From the NCBI GenBank assembly GCA_009377525.1, contig WHTW01000042.1:1-52073 (forward strand): a stretch of 52,073 nt of DNA. The letters run 5' to 3'. Of this stretch, positions 43,805-51,990 are shown piece after piece; within the stretch, counting starts at the first letter, position 1, and every line of letters begins with the position of its first letter. The stretch comes from Rhodospirillales bacterium. GTDB lineage: Bacteria > Pseudomonadota > Alphaproteobacteria > Reyranellales > Reyranellaceae. Under the pieces are notes generated by a model that saw only the letters and a program-made list of their open reading frames with translations, searched no databases and was not told the origin of the DNA. A program made the position numbers and the translations under genes.

Positions 43805-44503
43805 ATGCCCGATATCTCTCGCCGCTCCCTGGCTGCGGGCGTCGGCCTGCTGGCCGGCGCCGTTGCCGTACCGGCGGCAGCGCAACAGCTGCTCGCCGTC
43901 GCGAATGCGCCCAAGTTCCGCGCCCAGCCGCTCACCCTCAACCCCGACAAGATCAAGTGGCTGTCGGCCCAGTCGATCACCGAGCATCACGCGATCTATG
44001 CCGAGAGCGTCAACCGGCTGAACGCCATCACCGAGCAGCTCGCCCAGATCGATTTCGCCAAGGCCCAGCCGGCCGAGATCGGCGAGCTCAAGCGCGAGCA
44101 GCAGGTCGTCTACAATTCCTCGCTGCTGCATGAGCTCCATTTCGAGTGCATCGGCGACGCGCCGACCAGCCCGTCCGGCGTGTTCGCGCAGGCGATGAGC
44201 AGGGATTTCGTCAGTCTCGATCGCTGGAAGGCCGAATTCGCCGCCATGGGCAAGGCGGTGACGGATGGCAAGGGCATGGTGATCCTGGCCTACACGCCGC
44301 GCGACAAGCGACTGATCAATCACCTCGCCGCGGATCACGCCACCGGCCCGGTCGGCTGCGTGCCGCTGATCGTCATGGACATGTACGAGCATGCCTACAA
44401 GGCCGACTTCGCCGGCGACCCGGCCAAGTACGTCGACGGCTTCGTGCAGATGGTCCGCTGGGTCACGCCCGAGCGGCTGTACCGCGAGGCGATCAGGGTT
44501 TGA
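43805..44503 (+). CDS. Tat-exported Fe/Mn superoxide dismutase
   Basis: A 232-residue enzyme with a twin-arginine signal (SRRSLAAGVGLLAGAVAVPA, about 5-24). Metal ligands of SodB/SodA type: first His in ITEHHAIYAES, second in LLHELHFE, Asp and His in MDMYEHAY. It converts superoxide to peroxide and oxygen; export suggests defence in the periplasm. GGAG six bases before ATG 43805. Fe or Mn preference cannot be told by eye. Possible operon with DUF1254 and mug. Confidence 0.92.
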   Translation: MPDISRRSLAAGVGLLAGAVAVPAAAQQLLAVANAPKFRAQPLTLNPDKIKWLSAQSITEHHAIYAESVNRLNAITEQLAQIDFAKAQPAEIGELKREQQVVYNSSLLHELHFECIGDAPTSPSGVFAQAMSRDFVSLDRWKAEFAAMGKAVTDGKGMVILAYTPRDKRLINHLAADHATGPVGCVPLIVMDMYEHAYKADFAGDPAKYVDGFVQMVRWVTPERLYREAIRV

Positions 44504-44504
44504 T

Positions 44505-44556
44505 GGAGCGCGGGCCTCCGGCCCGCTCATGAATGCGGGCCGGAGGCCCGCGCTCC
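44505..44556. repeat. 22-bp-stem palindrome between convergent genes
   Basis: GGAGCGCGGGCCTCCGGCCC.. (44505-44526) is perfectly complementary to 44535-44556, with loop TCATGAAT. It relates to the other dispersed repeats by its TCATGA centre but has different arms (GGAGC rather than GGTCC). It lies one base after the SOD stop and three bases before the peptidase stop, so may block transcription readthrough in both directions. Confidence 0.8.
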
Positions 44557-44559
44557 CAG

Positions 44560-45015
44560 CTAAGCGCCCGGCTGCGCCCGCTGTGACTCTTCCTCGGCCC
44601 TGGCTTCGATCGCTTCCATGTCGTCGTCGCTCAGCCCGAAGTGATGGCCGATCTCGTGGATCAGCACGTGGCGCACGATGTGCGGCAGGTCCTCGCCCGA
44701 TTCGCACCAGTAGTCGAGGATCGGCCGGCGATAGAGGAAGATGCGGTCGATGTCGTTGGCGACGTGGCCCGCGCCACGCTCCATCATCGACACGCCTTGA
44801 TAGAGGCCGAGCAGGTCGAACGGCGTGTCGAGGTCCATCTCCTTCTCGACCTCGTCGGACGGGAAGTCGTCGACCTGGATGCGCACGTTGCCGACATGCC
44901 GCCGGAACTCCTCGGGAATCGTCGCCAGCGCCTGGGCGGCGATCGCCTCGAAGTCTTCCAAGGTGGGCGCGATGCCGAAGCAGGGCATGCGCCGCGGATT
45001 GGTGAAGACCGGCAT
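44560..45015 (-). CDS. Zincin-like metallopeptidase family protein (PF06262)
   Basis: A 151-residue protein with the metzincin-like HExxH motif in VLIHEIGHHFGLSDDDM. N-terminal PTLEDFEAIAAQALATIPEEFRRHVGNVRI and LLGLYQGVSM match the small zincin_1 family of unknown function. ATG 45015 follows GGGGGAG by two bases, a tight spacing; ATG 44988 is an alternative with no ribosome site. Target unknown. Confidence 0.9.
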   Translation of the reverse strand: MPVFTNPRRMPCFGIAPTLEDFEAIAAQALATIPEEFRRHVGNVRIQVDDFPSDEVEKEMDLDTPFDLLGLYQGVSMMERGAGHVANDIDRIFLYRRPILDYWCESGEDLPHIVRHVLIHEIGHHFGLSDDDMEAIEARAEEESQRAQPGA

Positions 45016-45150
45016 GACTCCCCCATATAGGACCAAGGCGCGCCCGCCAAGAGGCGATGGTGGACGAATCTGTGGCGATTGCCGGGCGGTTGGCGCGGGA
45101 ATCGCATGGTCGCCTTCCCGACCGATCCGCTCTAAGCTTTCTCCCCACGC

Positions 45151-46068
45151 ATGCTGCAGTTCCTCGTTCGTCGTCTGATCGTGGCGATCCTCGTCGCCGC
45201 CACCGTCATGACGCTGGCCTTCATCCTGACGCGACTGTCGGGCGACCTCGCGATCTCGATCGCCGGTCCCAACGCCACACAGGCCGACGTCGAAACCGTG
45301 CGCAAGGCTTATGGCCTCGACCGGCCGCTCACCGTGCAGTTCTTCGACTGGGTCGGGCGCGCGGCGACCGGCGACCTGGGCGAAAGCTACTTCTTCAAGA
45401 CCAAGGTCTCCAAGCTGATCGGCGAGCGCATGCCGATCACCGTCACGCTCGGCCTCACCGGGCTGGTGATCGCGCTGCTGGTCTCCCTGCCGCTCGGCAT
45501 CCTGGCGGCGGTACGCGAGAACACCGCGCTCGACCGCGTGGTCCAGATGGTGGCTCTGCTCGGCCAGGCCATGCCCTCGTTCTGGCTTGGATTGATCCTG
45601 ATGATCACCTTCGGCCTCCAGCTCGGCTGGCTGCCGATCTCGGGCACAGGCTCGTGGCAGCACTACGTGATGCCGGGCATCGTGCTTGCCTTCTCGGCCA
45701 TCCCAGCCCTCACGCGGCTGACCCGCGCCGGCATGATCCAGGCCATGGGCTCCGACTACATCAGGACAGCGCGCGCCAAGGGCCTGTCGCGCGCCTCGAT
45801 CCTGCTGAAGCACGCATTGCGCAACGCCGCCATCCCGGTGGTGGCGATCGCCGCCGTCCAGCTCGGCTTCATGCTGGGCGGCTCGATCGTGATCGAGCAG
45901 GTCTTCGCCCTGCACGGCGTGGGCTTCCTCGCCTGGGAATCGATCGGCAAGAACGACTTCCCCGTCGTGCAGGCGGTCGTACTCGTTCTGGCGGTGATCT
46001 ACGTGGCGCTCACCATGGTGGCCGACCTGATGAACGCCGTGCTCGATCCGAGGCTGCGCGGACCATGA
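45151..46068 (+). CDS. Dipeptide/nickel-type ABC transporter permease (DppB-like)
   Basis: A 305-residue permease with six TM helices. MLQFLVRRLIVAILVAATVM at the start and the EAA loop (DYIRTARAKGLSRASILLKHALRNA) show the DppB type. It forms the membrane channel with the next protein. Its TGA overlaps the next ATG (ATGA). First gene of a five-gene unit; no ribosome site stands out, but a strong start with TCTCCCC-like leader precedes it. Confidence 0.95.
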   Translation: MLQFLVRRLIVAILVAATVMTLAFILTRLSGDLAISIAGPNATQADVETVRKAYGLDRPLTVQFFDWVGRAATGDLGESYFFKTKVSKLIGERMPITVTLGLTGLVIALLVSLPLGILAAVRENTALDRVVQMVALLGQAMPSFWLGLILMITFGLQLGWLPISGTGSWQHYVMPGIVLAFSAIPALTRLTRAGMIQAMGSDYIRTARAKGLSRASILLKHALRNAAIPVVAIAAVQLGFMLGGSIVIEQVFALHGVGFLAWESIGKNDFPVVQAVVLVLAVIYVALTMVADLMNAVLDPRLRGP

Positions 46069-46928
46069 GTGTCGTCTCGGTCACGGCCGGCCCCAAGCGC
46101 GGCTGGAAAAGCATCAGCACCTGGATCGGCGCGATGATCGTGGGTATCGCCATGATCTGCGCCATCTTCGCCCCGCTGCTGGTGCCGCACGATCCCTTCG
46201 CCCAGGACCTCAGCAAGCGCCTGCTGCCGCCCTTCTGGATGGAAGGCACCAACCCCGACTACATCCTCGGCACCGACCAGCTCGGCCGCGACTACCTCTC
46301 GCGCCTGATCTGGGGCTGCCGCATCTCCGTGCTGATCGGCGTCACCGTCACGGTGGTGTCGGCCCTGATTGGCATCACCATCGGCGTGCTGGGCGGCTTC
46401 TTGGGCGGCCGGGTCGACGACGCCGTGCTGTTCGCCATCACCACGCGGCTTTCCATTCCTGTCGTGCTGGTGGCGCTCGCGGTGGTCGGCCTGCTCGGCA
46501 GCTCGATGACCCTGCTGGTGCTGACCCTGGGCCTGCTCCTGTGGGACCGCTTCGCCGTGGTGGCGCGCTCGACCACCATGCAGGTGCGCAATCTCGACTT
46601 CGTCGCCGCCGCCTGGTGCGCCGGCTGCTCGCGCTTTCGCATCCTCTCGGGCGAGGTGCTGCCCAACATCGCGAGCCACCTCGTGGTGGTGGCGACGCTC
46701 GAGATCGCGCTCGCCATCCTGCTCGAGGCCGCCCTCTCCTTCCTCGGCCTTGGCGTGCCGCCGCCTCTGCCGTCGTGGGGCCTGATGATCGCCGAGGCCA
46801 AGGACTACATGTTCTTCAGCCCGTGGGTGATCGTGATTCCGGGCGTGGCGCTGTTCGTGCTGGTGCTGGGCATCAACCTGTTGGGCGACGGGCTGCGTGA
46901 TATGTTCGGCGCGAGGACCGATCCGTGA
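46065..46928 (+). CDS. Dipeptide/nickel-type ABC transporter permease (DppC-like)
   Basis: A 287-residue permease: the N-terminal cytoplasmic stretch, one TM, a periplasmic loop (LLVPHDPFAQDLSKRLLPPF and YILGTDQLGRDYLSRLIWG, typical DppC), then a five-TM core with EAA loop QVRNLDFVAAAWCAGCSRFRIL. Overlaps neighbours by 4 bases at each end (ATGA and GTGA). Confidence 0.95.
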   Translation: MSVVSVTAGPKRGWKSISTWIGAMIVGIAMICAIFAPLLVPHDPFAQDLSKRLLPPFWMEGTNPDYILGTDQLGRDYLSRLIWGCRISVLIGVTVTVVSALIGITIGVLGGFLGGRVDDAVLFAITTRLSIPVVLVALAVVGLLGSSMTLLVLTLGLLLWDRFAVVARSTTMQVRNLDFVAAAWCAGCSRFRILSGEVLPNIASHLVVVATLEIALAILLEAALSFLGLGVPPPLPSWGLMIAEAKDYMFFSPWVIVIPGVALFVLVLGINLLGDGLRDMFGARTDP

Positions 46929-47881
46929 GCGCGCTCCTCGAGGTCGACCATCTCGAAGTGAATTTCGGCGGCCGCGTCTCGGCGGTGCGCGGTGCCTCGG
47001 TCACGGTCGAGCGCGGCGAGACCCATTGCCTGGTGGGCGAATCCGGCTGCGGCAAGTCGGTGACGGCGCTCGCCGTCATGAACCTTCTGGCCCGCGGCGC
47101 CCGTCGCTCGGCCAAGCGGCTCGCCTTCGAGGGCCAGGACCTGACGGGCCTCAGTGATTCCGGCATGGCGCATCTGCGCGGCAATGCCATGGCCATGATC
47201 TTCCAGGAGCCGATGACCAGCCTCAATCCCGCCTACACGGTGGGCTCGCAGATGACCGAGGTGTTGCGCCGGCACAAGAAGACGACGCAGCGCGCCGCCA
47301 CCGACCGCGCCGCCGACCTTCTGGCCCGCGTCGGCATCACCGCGCCGGGGCTCAGGCTGGGCCAGTTCCCCCACCAGCTCTCGGGCGGCCTGCGCCAGCG
47401 CGTCATGATCGCCATGGCGCTGATGTGCGATCCCAAGCTCCTGATCGCCGACGAGCCGACCACGGCGCTCGACGTCACGGTGCAGGCGCAGATCCTGCGC
47501 CTGCTGGCGGGCCTGCAGCGCGACCTGGGACTGGGTATGCTCTTGATCACCCACGATCTCGGCATCGTGGCCCGTGTCGCCCACCGCGTGTCGGTGATGT
47601 ATGCCGGCGAAGTGGTCGAGAGCGCGCCGACCGCCGAGCTGTTCGCCAATCCCAAGCATCCCTATACCAAAGGCCTGCTGCGCTGCGTGCCGGTGCCGGG
47701 CAAGATCAGGCGCGACGAGCCGCTGGGCTCGATCCCGGGCACCGTGCCGCGCATCGGCCCGGGCTTCGAGGGCTGCGCCTTCCGCGAGCGCTGCGATTTC
47801 GCCGACGCGACCTGCGCCCACACCGTCCCGCGCCATGCCGCGGGGGTGGCCCACGATTTCCTCTGCCGGTTGCCGGCATGA
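46925..47881 (+). CDS. Dipeptide/nickel-type ABC ATP-binding protein (DppD-like)
   Basis: A 318-residue ATPase: Walker A GESGCGKS, signature LSGGLRQRVMIAMALM, Walker B LLIADEPTTALD, H-loop LITHD, then the oligopeptide-type C-terminal extension with HPYTKGLL, and Cys residues in GCAFRERCDFADATCAH, where some DppD proteins bind an Fe-S cluster. Starts at GTG 46925 inside GTGA. Confidence 0.96.
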   Translation: MSALLEVDHLEVNFGGRVSAVRGASVTVERGETHCLVGESGCGKSVTALAVMNLLARGARRSAKRLAFEGQDLTGLSDSGMAHLRGNAMAMIFQEPMTSLNPAYTVGSQMTEVLRRHKKTTQRAATDRAADLLARVGITAPGLRLGQFPHQLSGGLRQRVMIAMALMCDPKLLIADEPTTALDVTVQAQILRLLAGLQRDLGLGMLLITHDLGIVARVAHRVSVMYAGEVVESAPTAELFANPKHPYTKGLLRCVPVPGKIRRDEPLGSIPGTVPRIGPGFEGCAFRERCDFADATCAHTVPRHAAGVAHDFLCRLPA

Positions 47882-48825
47882 ACGCCGCGATCGAAGTCAA
47901 AGCCGTGCGCAGGACGTTCCGCGTCAAGGGCGGGCTTTTGGGCGTCGACCGTCACGTGGTGGCGGTCGACGACGTGTCCTTTGCCGTGCCGCCGGGCGGC
48001 GTCCTGGGCGTCGTGGGCGAATCGGGCTGCGGCAAGTCCACGCTCGCCCGCCTGATCCTGGGCCTGCTCCCGCCGACCGCAGGCGACATTGCGGTCGAGG
48101 GCCAGCGCGTCCTCGACATGGACCGGCGTGCCCGCGCGCGGCTGATCCAGCCGGTGTTCCAAGACCCTTTCGCCTCGCTCAATCCACTCGCCCGCGTGCG
48201 TGACATCGTCGCCATGCCGCTCAAAGCGCAGGGCGACATCACGGGCGGCGAGATCACTAAGCGCGTCGACGAGATGCTGGCGCGCGTGGGGCTGAGTGCC
48301 GAGATGGGCCGCCGCCTGCCGACTGAGCTGTCAGGCGGCCAGCGTCAGCGCGTCGCCATCGCCCGCGCCCTGGTGCTGCGCCCGCGCATCGTGGTATGCG
48401 ACGAGCCGACCAGCGCGCTCGACGTCTCGGTGCAGGCGCAGATCCTGAACCTTCTGGCCGAGCTGCGCCGCGACCTCGGCCTCACCTATCTGTTCATCAG
48501 CCACAACCTCGCCGTGGTCGAGCATGTCGCCAGCGAGGTGGCGGTGATGTATCTCGGCCGCTTCGTCGAGCACGCCCCGACCGAGACGCTGTTCCGCCGG
48601 CCCGAGCATCCCTACACCAAGGCATTGCTCGCCTCGGTGCTGACGCCCGAGCCGGGGCTGGGCGTGCCCGATGTCGGCCTGGGCGACACGCTGCCCGATC
48701 CCGCCAACATCCCGCCGGGCTGCCGCTTCCATCCGCGCTGTCCGATCGCCGAGCCGCGCTGCGCGGTCGAGACGCCTCCCTTCAAGCCGCGGCCGGCCGG
48801 CGGTGTCGAATGCCTGCTGGTCTGA
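47878..48825 (+). CDS. Dipeptide/nickel-type ABC ATP-binding protein (DppF-like)
   Basis: A 315-residue ATPase: Walker A GESGCGKST, Q-loop FQDPFASLNP, signature LSGGQRQRVAIARALV, Walker B VVCDEPTSALD, and the C-terminal CRFHPRCPIAEPRC with Cys triad. Partner of the DppD-like ATPase in a heterodimer. ATG 47878 overlaps its partner by 4 bases. Confidence 0.96.
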   Translation: MNAAIEVKAVRRTFRVKGGLLGVDRHVVAVDDVSFAVPPGGVLGVVGESGCGKSTLARLILGLLPPTAGDIAVEGQRVLDMDRRARARLIQPVFQDPFASLNPLARVRDIVAMPLKAQGDITGGEITKRVDEMLARVGLSAEMGRRLPTELSGGQRQRVAIARALVLRPRIVVCDEPTSALDVSVQAQILNLLAELRRDLGLTYLFISHNLAVVEHVASEVAVMYLGRFVEHAPTETLFRRPEHPYTKALLASVLTPEPGLGVPDVGLGDTLPDPANIPPGCRFHPRCPIAEPRCAVETPPFKPRPAGGVECLLV

Positions 48826-49940
48826 ACGTCGCCATTATCGGCGCCGGCATGGGCGGACTCGCCTCGGCGGCGGCGCTGCGCAAGGCCGGCCACACGGTCA
48901 CCGTCTACGAGCAGGCGCAGCAGTTCACGCGACTGGGCGCCGGCATCCAGATCGGCTGCAACGCCATGCATGTGCTGCGCGGGCTGGGACTGGAGGCGCA
49001 TCTGCGCGCCACGACCTTCTATCCGCGCTCGTGGAACAACCGCGACTGGCGCACCGGCGAGGTGCTGTTCGACATGCTGTTCGGACGCTCGGCCGAGGAC
49101 AAGTACGGCGCGCCATACCTCCTGGCCCATCGCGGCGACCTGCATGCGGCGCTGGCCAGCATCGTGCCGGCCGAACTGGTCCATCTCGGCCACAAGCTGG
49201 AAGGCCTCGACCAGACGATCGCGGGCGTCCGGCTCGCCTTCGCCAACGGCCGCACCGTCGAAGCAGACGCCGTGGTCGCCGCCGACGGCGTCAACTCGAT
49301 CGTGCGCACCGCCCTGTTCGGCGAGGAGGAGCCGCATTTCACCGGCCGCATCGCCTATCGCACGGTCTATCCGGCGGCACGGCTCGCTGGCTTCGACATG
49401 GGCGACTGCACCAAATGGTGGGGCGAGAACCGCCACATCGTCATGTATCCGGTGAAGCCCGACCGCAGCGAGGTCTACTTCGTCACCAGCCAGCCCGAGC
49501 CCGGCTTCAATCTCGAATCCTGGTCGGCCAAGGGCGACGTGAATGTCTTACGCGCGGCGTTCGACGGGTTTCATCCCGACGTGCAGCGCGTTCTGGCGGC
49601 CTGCCCCGACGTGCACAAGCGGCCGCTGGTCGATCGCGATCCATTGGAACACTGGGTCGAGGGCAATGTCGCGCTGCTGGGCGATGCCTGCCATCCCATG
49701 ACGCCGTACATGGCGCAGGGTGCGGCGATGGCGATCGAGGATGCCGCGATCCTGTCGCGCTGCCTGGCCGGCGTCGAGCGCGATGGCGTCGCCGCAGCCT
49801 TGCAGCGCTATGAGCGCAACCGCCAACCCAGGACCGCGAGGATGCAGGTCACCTCGCGGACCAACAGCTGGGGCAAGGGTGTCACCGACACCGACTGGGT
49901 GTACGGCTACAACGCCTGGACGGCGCCGCTCATCTCATAG
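48810..49940 (+). CDS. FAD-dependent monooxygenase, NicC-like
   Basis: A 376-residue class A flavoprotein hydroxylase. FAD site GAGMGGLASAAALRKAGH, DG motif AADGVNS, and the GD motif LLGDACHPMTPYMAQGAAMAIEDA. The overall sequence resembles 6-hydroxynicotinate 3-monooxygenase (RLGAGIQIGCNAM near residue 42; DCTKWWGENRHIVMY near 205). The Cys and His of the latter segment are conserved, but the His in NicC's RLGAGIHIG is Gln here, so substrate may differ. It starts 16 bases inside the DppF gene, suggesting that the importer and monooxygenase serve the same compound. Confidence 0.88.
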   Translation: MPAGLNVAIIGAGMGGLASAAALRKAGHTVTVYEQAQQFTRLGAGIQIGCNAMHVLRGLGLEAHLRATTFYPRSWNNRDWRTGEVLFDMLFGRSAEDKYGAPYLLAHRGDLHAALASIVPAELVHLGHKLEGLDQTIAGVRLAFANGRTVEADAVVAADGVNSIVRTALFGEEEPHFTGRIAYRTVYPAARLAGFDMGDCTKWWGENRHIVMYPVKPDRSEVYFVTSQPEPGFNLESWSAKGDVNVLRAAFDGFHPDVQRVLAACPDVHKRPLVDRDPLEHWVEGNVALLGDACHPMTPYMAQGAAMAIEDAAILSRCLAGVERDGVAAALQRYERNRQPRTARMQVTSRTNSWGKGVTDTDWVYGYNAWTAPLIS

Positions 49941-50052
49941 TCTTCCGGACCGCGCGCATCCTGCGCGCTCATGATCATGAGCGAGCCAGACCTGCCTGCG
50001 CGAAGCCGAAGCGGCTTCGCTTCGGCGAAGGCAGGGGCTCGCGGTCCAGAAG
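49941..50052. repeat. Dispersed GGTCC-armed repeat with nested insertion
   Basis: Begins TCTTCCGGACCGCGCGC (right after the TAG of the monooxygenase) and ends GGCTCGCGGTCCAGAAGA. Between the halves of the right mini hairpin (GAGCCAGA | GGCTCG) 45 bases (49991-50035) are inserted; they form another hairpin, with CCTGCCT / AGGCAGG outer and GAAGCC / GGCTTC inner arms. The copy at 30272-30335 lacks the insert, showing its boundaries. Confidence 0.8.
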
Positions 50053-50094
50053 AGCATGAGAAGACGCGCGACTGGAGTCGCGCGCCCCCAGCGC

Positions 50095-51621
50095 TCACTT
50101 CCACTTCGCCAGGTAGAAGCGCGGCAGCTCGTCAGGGAAGGTCTTGAAGTCGAGTTGCTTGGAGAAGGCGTAGGTGTTCACGTAGGTGAACAAGGGCAGC
50201 CAGTAGGCCTTCTCCGTCATCAGCTTGATGGCGGCCGAGTAGGCCTTCTTGCGCGTCGCGGCGTCGGCGGTGGCGCCGCCGTCGTTGACCAGCTTGGTGA
50301 GCTCCGGATCGCGCGCATAGTCGTCGTTGCCGCCGCCATACATGACGGGGAAGATCGCCGACACATCGTTGATCGAGTAGCTGCCCCAGCTGCCGTGATA
50401 GAGCGGGTTCTCTCCGCGCCACGACCTCTGGATGGCGACCGAGACCTGGAGCTGGGTGATCTTGGGACGGATGCCGACGGCCTGCAGGTAGTTCTGGATC
50501 GCCGCCGTCCAGGTGGTCGGCTGCACGTAGGTCACCAGCTCGATCTCGAAGCCGTTGGGGAAGCCCGCCTCGGCGAGCAGCGCCTTGGCCTTGGCCGGAT
50601 CGTAGGGGTACTTCACCGCGACGTCGGCGTCGCAGCCGAACTGGGTCGGGAAGCAGGGCGCGAGCGGCACGCGGCTGCCGCCCTGCACCAGCTTGTCGGC
50701 CATGTCCTGGCGGTTGATGGCGTGCCAGATCGCCTGGCGCACCTTCTGCTTGGTGAGCGGATTGCCCGCGCCCGAGCGGCCGGCCGCGTCTATCGAGAGA
50801 TAGCCGACGCGCATGGATTCCTGCCGCACCGCCTGCAGGTGCGGCATCCTGTTCACGTCGTTGGCCTGGTCGGGATTGATGTTCCAGATCCAGTCGGCAC
50901 GCTGGGCCAACAGCTCGGTCATGGTCGTGGTGAGGTCGGGCACGAAGCGCACATGCAGGGTCTTGATCGCGGGCTTGCCCTTGGGCGAGCCCGCCCAGTA
51001 ATCCTCGAAGCGCTCGAGCACCACTTCCTTGCCCTGCTCGTTCTTGACGATCTTGTAGGGGCCTGCGCCGACAGGCTTCTTGGCAAACTCCTCGGGCCCG
51101 ACCTTCTCGCGATAGGCCTTGGGATGGATCGGCGTCACCATGGCGAGGTATTCCAGCGCCGCGGGCGTCGGCTTCTTCATCTTGATGCGCACGGTCCAGT
51201 CGCCGGTCTTCTCGGCCTTGTCGATCCAGGCGTAGTTCGACGGCGTGGCCACCTTGCTGTCGGGGTTGGCCGCCATGTTGATGGTGTAGACCACGTCGTC
51301 GGCCGAGAGCGTGCTGCCGTCATGGAACTTCACGCCCTGCCGGATGGTGAGGTCGAGCGAGTTGTCCTCGGCGAAGCGCCAGTCTGTGGCGAGCGCGGGC
51401 TTGATCTCGAAGGTCGCGGGATCGCGATGGACCAGCATGTCCCACACCTGATGCGCCAGGATGAGCCCGGTGCGCTGGCTGTTGAAGTACATGTCGACAT
51501 TGGGCACGGCGTCGACGAACAGGATGCGCAGCGTATCGGCGCTCTTCTGGGCAAAGGCCGGCGGCGCCAGCGCGATGGCGGCGGCGGCGGCAACAAAGGC
51601 AGTACGTCGAAGCAGTTTCAC
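50095..51621 (-). CDS. Dipeptide-type ABC transporter solute-binding protein (SBP_bac_5)
   Basis: A 508-residue periplasmic binding protein with signal peptide (about 1-24, ending APPAFA). Family 5 pattern: DTLRILFVDAVPNVDMYFNS, DWRFAEDNSLDLTIRQGVKFHDGSTLSADDVVYTI, VGAGPYKIV, and RQAIWHAINRQDMADKL. Presumably serves the DppBCDF-like importer, which lies convergent across the repeat. Start: GTG 51621 with AGGAGG five bases upstream. Ligand unknown. Confidence 0.95.
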   Translation of the reverse strand: MKLLRRTAFVAAAAAIALAPPAFAQKSADTLRILFVDAVPNVDMYFNSQRTGLILAHQVWDMLVHRDPATFEIKPALATDWRFAEDNSLDLTIRQGVKFHDGSTLSADDVVYTINMAANPDSKVATPSNYAWIDKAEKTGDWTVRIKMKKPTPAALEYLAMVTPIHPKAYREKVGPEEFAKKPVGAGPYKIVKNEQGKEVVLERFEDYWAGSPKGKPAIKTLHVRFVPDLTTTMTELLAQRADWIWNINPDQANDVNRMPHLQAVRQESMRVGYLSIDAAGRSGAGNPLTKQKVRQAIWHAINRQDMADKLVQGGSRVPLAPCFPTQFGCDADVAVKYPYDPAKAKALLAEAGFPNGFEIELVTYVQPTTWTAAIQNYLQAVGIRPKITQLQVSVAIQRSWRGENPLYHGSWGSYSINDVSAIFPVMYGGGNDDYARDPELTKLVNDGGATADAATRKKAYSAAIKLMTEKAYWLPLFTYVNTYAFSKQLDFKTFPDELPRFYLAKWK

Positions 51622-51702
51622 TCAAGCCTCCTGGATAGGGTCGGGAGCCTAGGCCCGTGGCCGCGAATGAGGCAAGCTTCACGCCACATCAGGAGGTGAC
51701 TC

Positions 51703-51990
51703 ATGACCGCCAAGCTCACCGGCCCCGCCCGTGCCCAGGCCCTCGCCGCCCTGCCGAAATGGCAGGAAGTTCCGGACCGCGATGCGATCAAGCGCAGCCT
51801 GAAGTTCGCCGATTTCAGCCAGGCTTGGGGGTTCATGACACGGGTGGCGCTGGCCGCCGAAAAGGCCGATCACCATCCGGAATGGTCCAACGTCTACAGC
51901 AACGTCGAGATCGTCCTCTCCACCCACGACGCCGGTGGCCTCAGCGAAAAGGACGTGGCGCTCGCCACGTTCATCGATTCCATCAGCTAG
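51703..51990 (+). CDS. phhB: 4a-hydroxytetrahydrobiopterin dehydratase (PCD)
   Basis: A 95-residue pterin carbinolamine dehydratase. Active-site motif [32 protein letters not shown] with the catalytic His pair and downstream His. Recycles the cofactor of phenylalanine hydroxylase or is linked to molybdopterin metabolism in bacteria. AGGAGG six bases before ATG 51703. Its TAG stop is part of the CTAG that abuts a mobile-element end. Confidence 0.95.
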   Translation: MTAKLTGPARAQALAALPKWQEVPDRDAIKRSLKFADFSQAWGFMTRVALAAEKADHHPEWSNVYSNVEIVLSTHDAGGLSEKDVALATFIDSIS

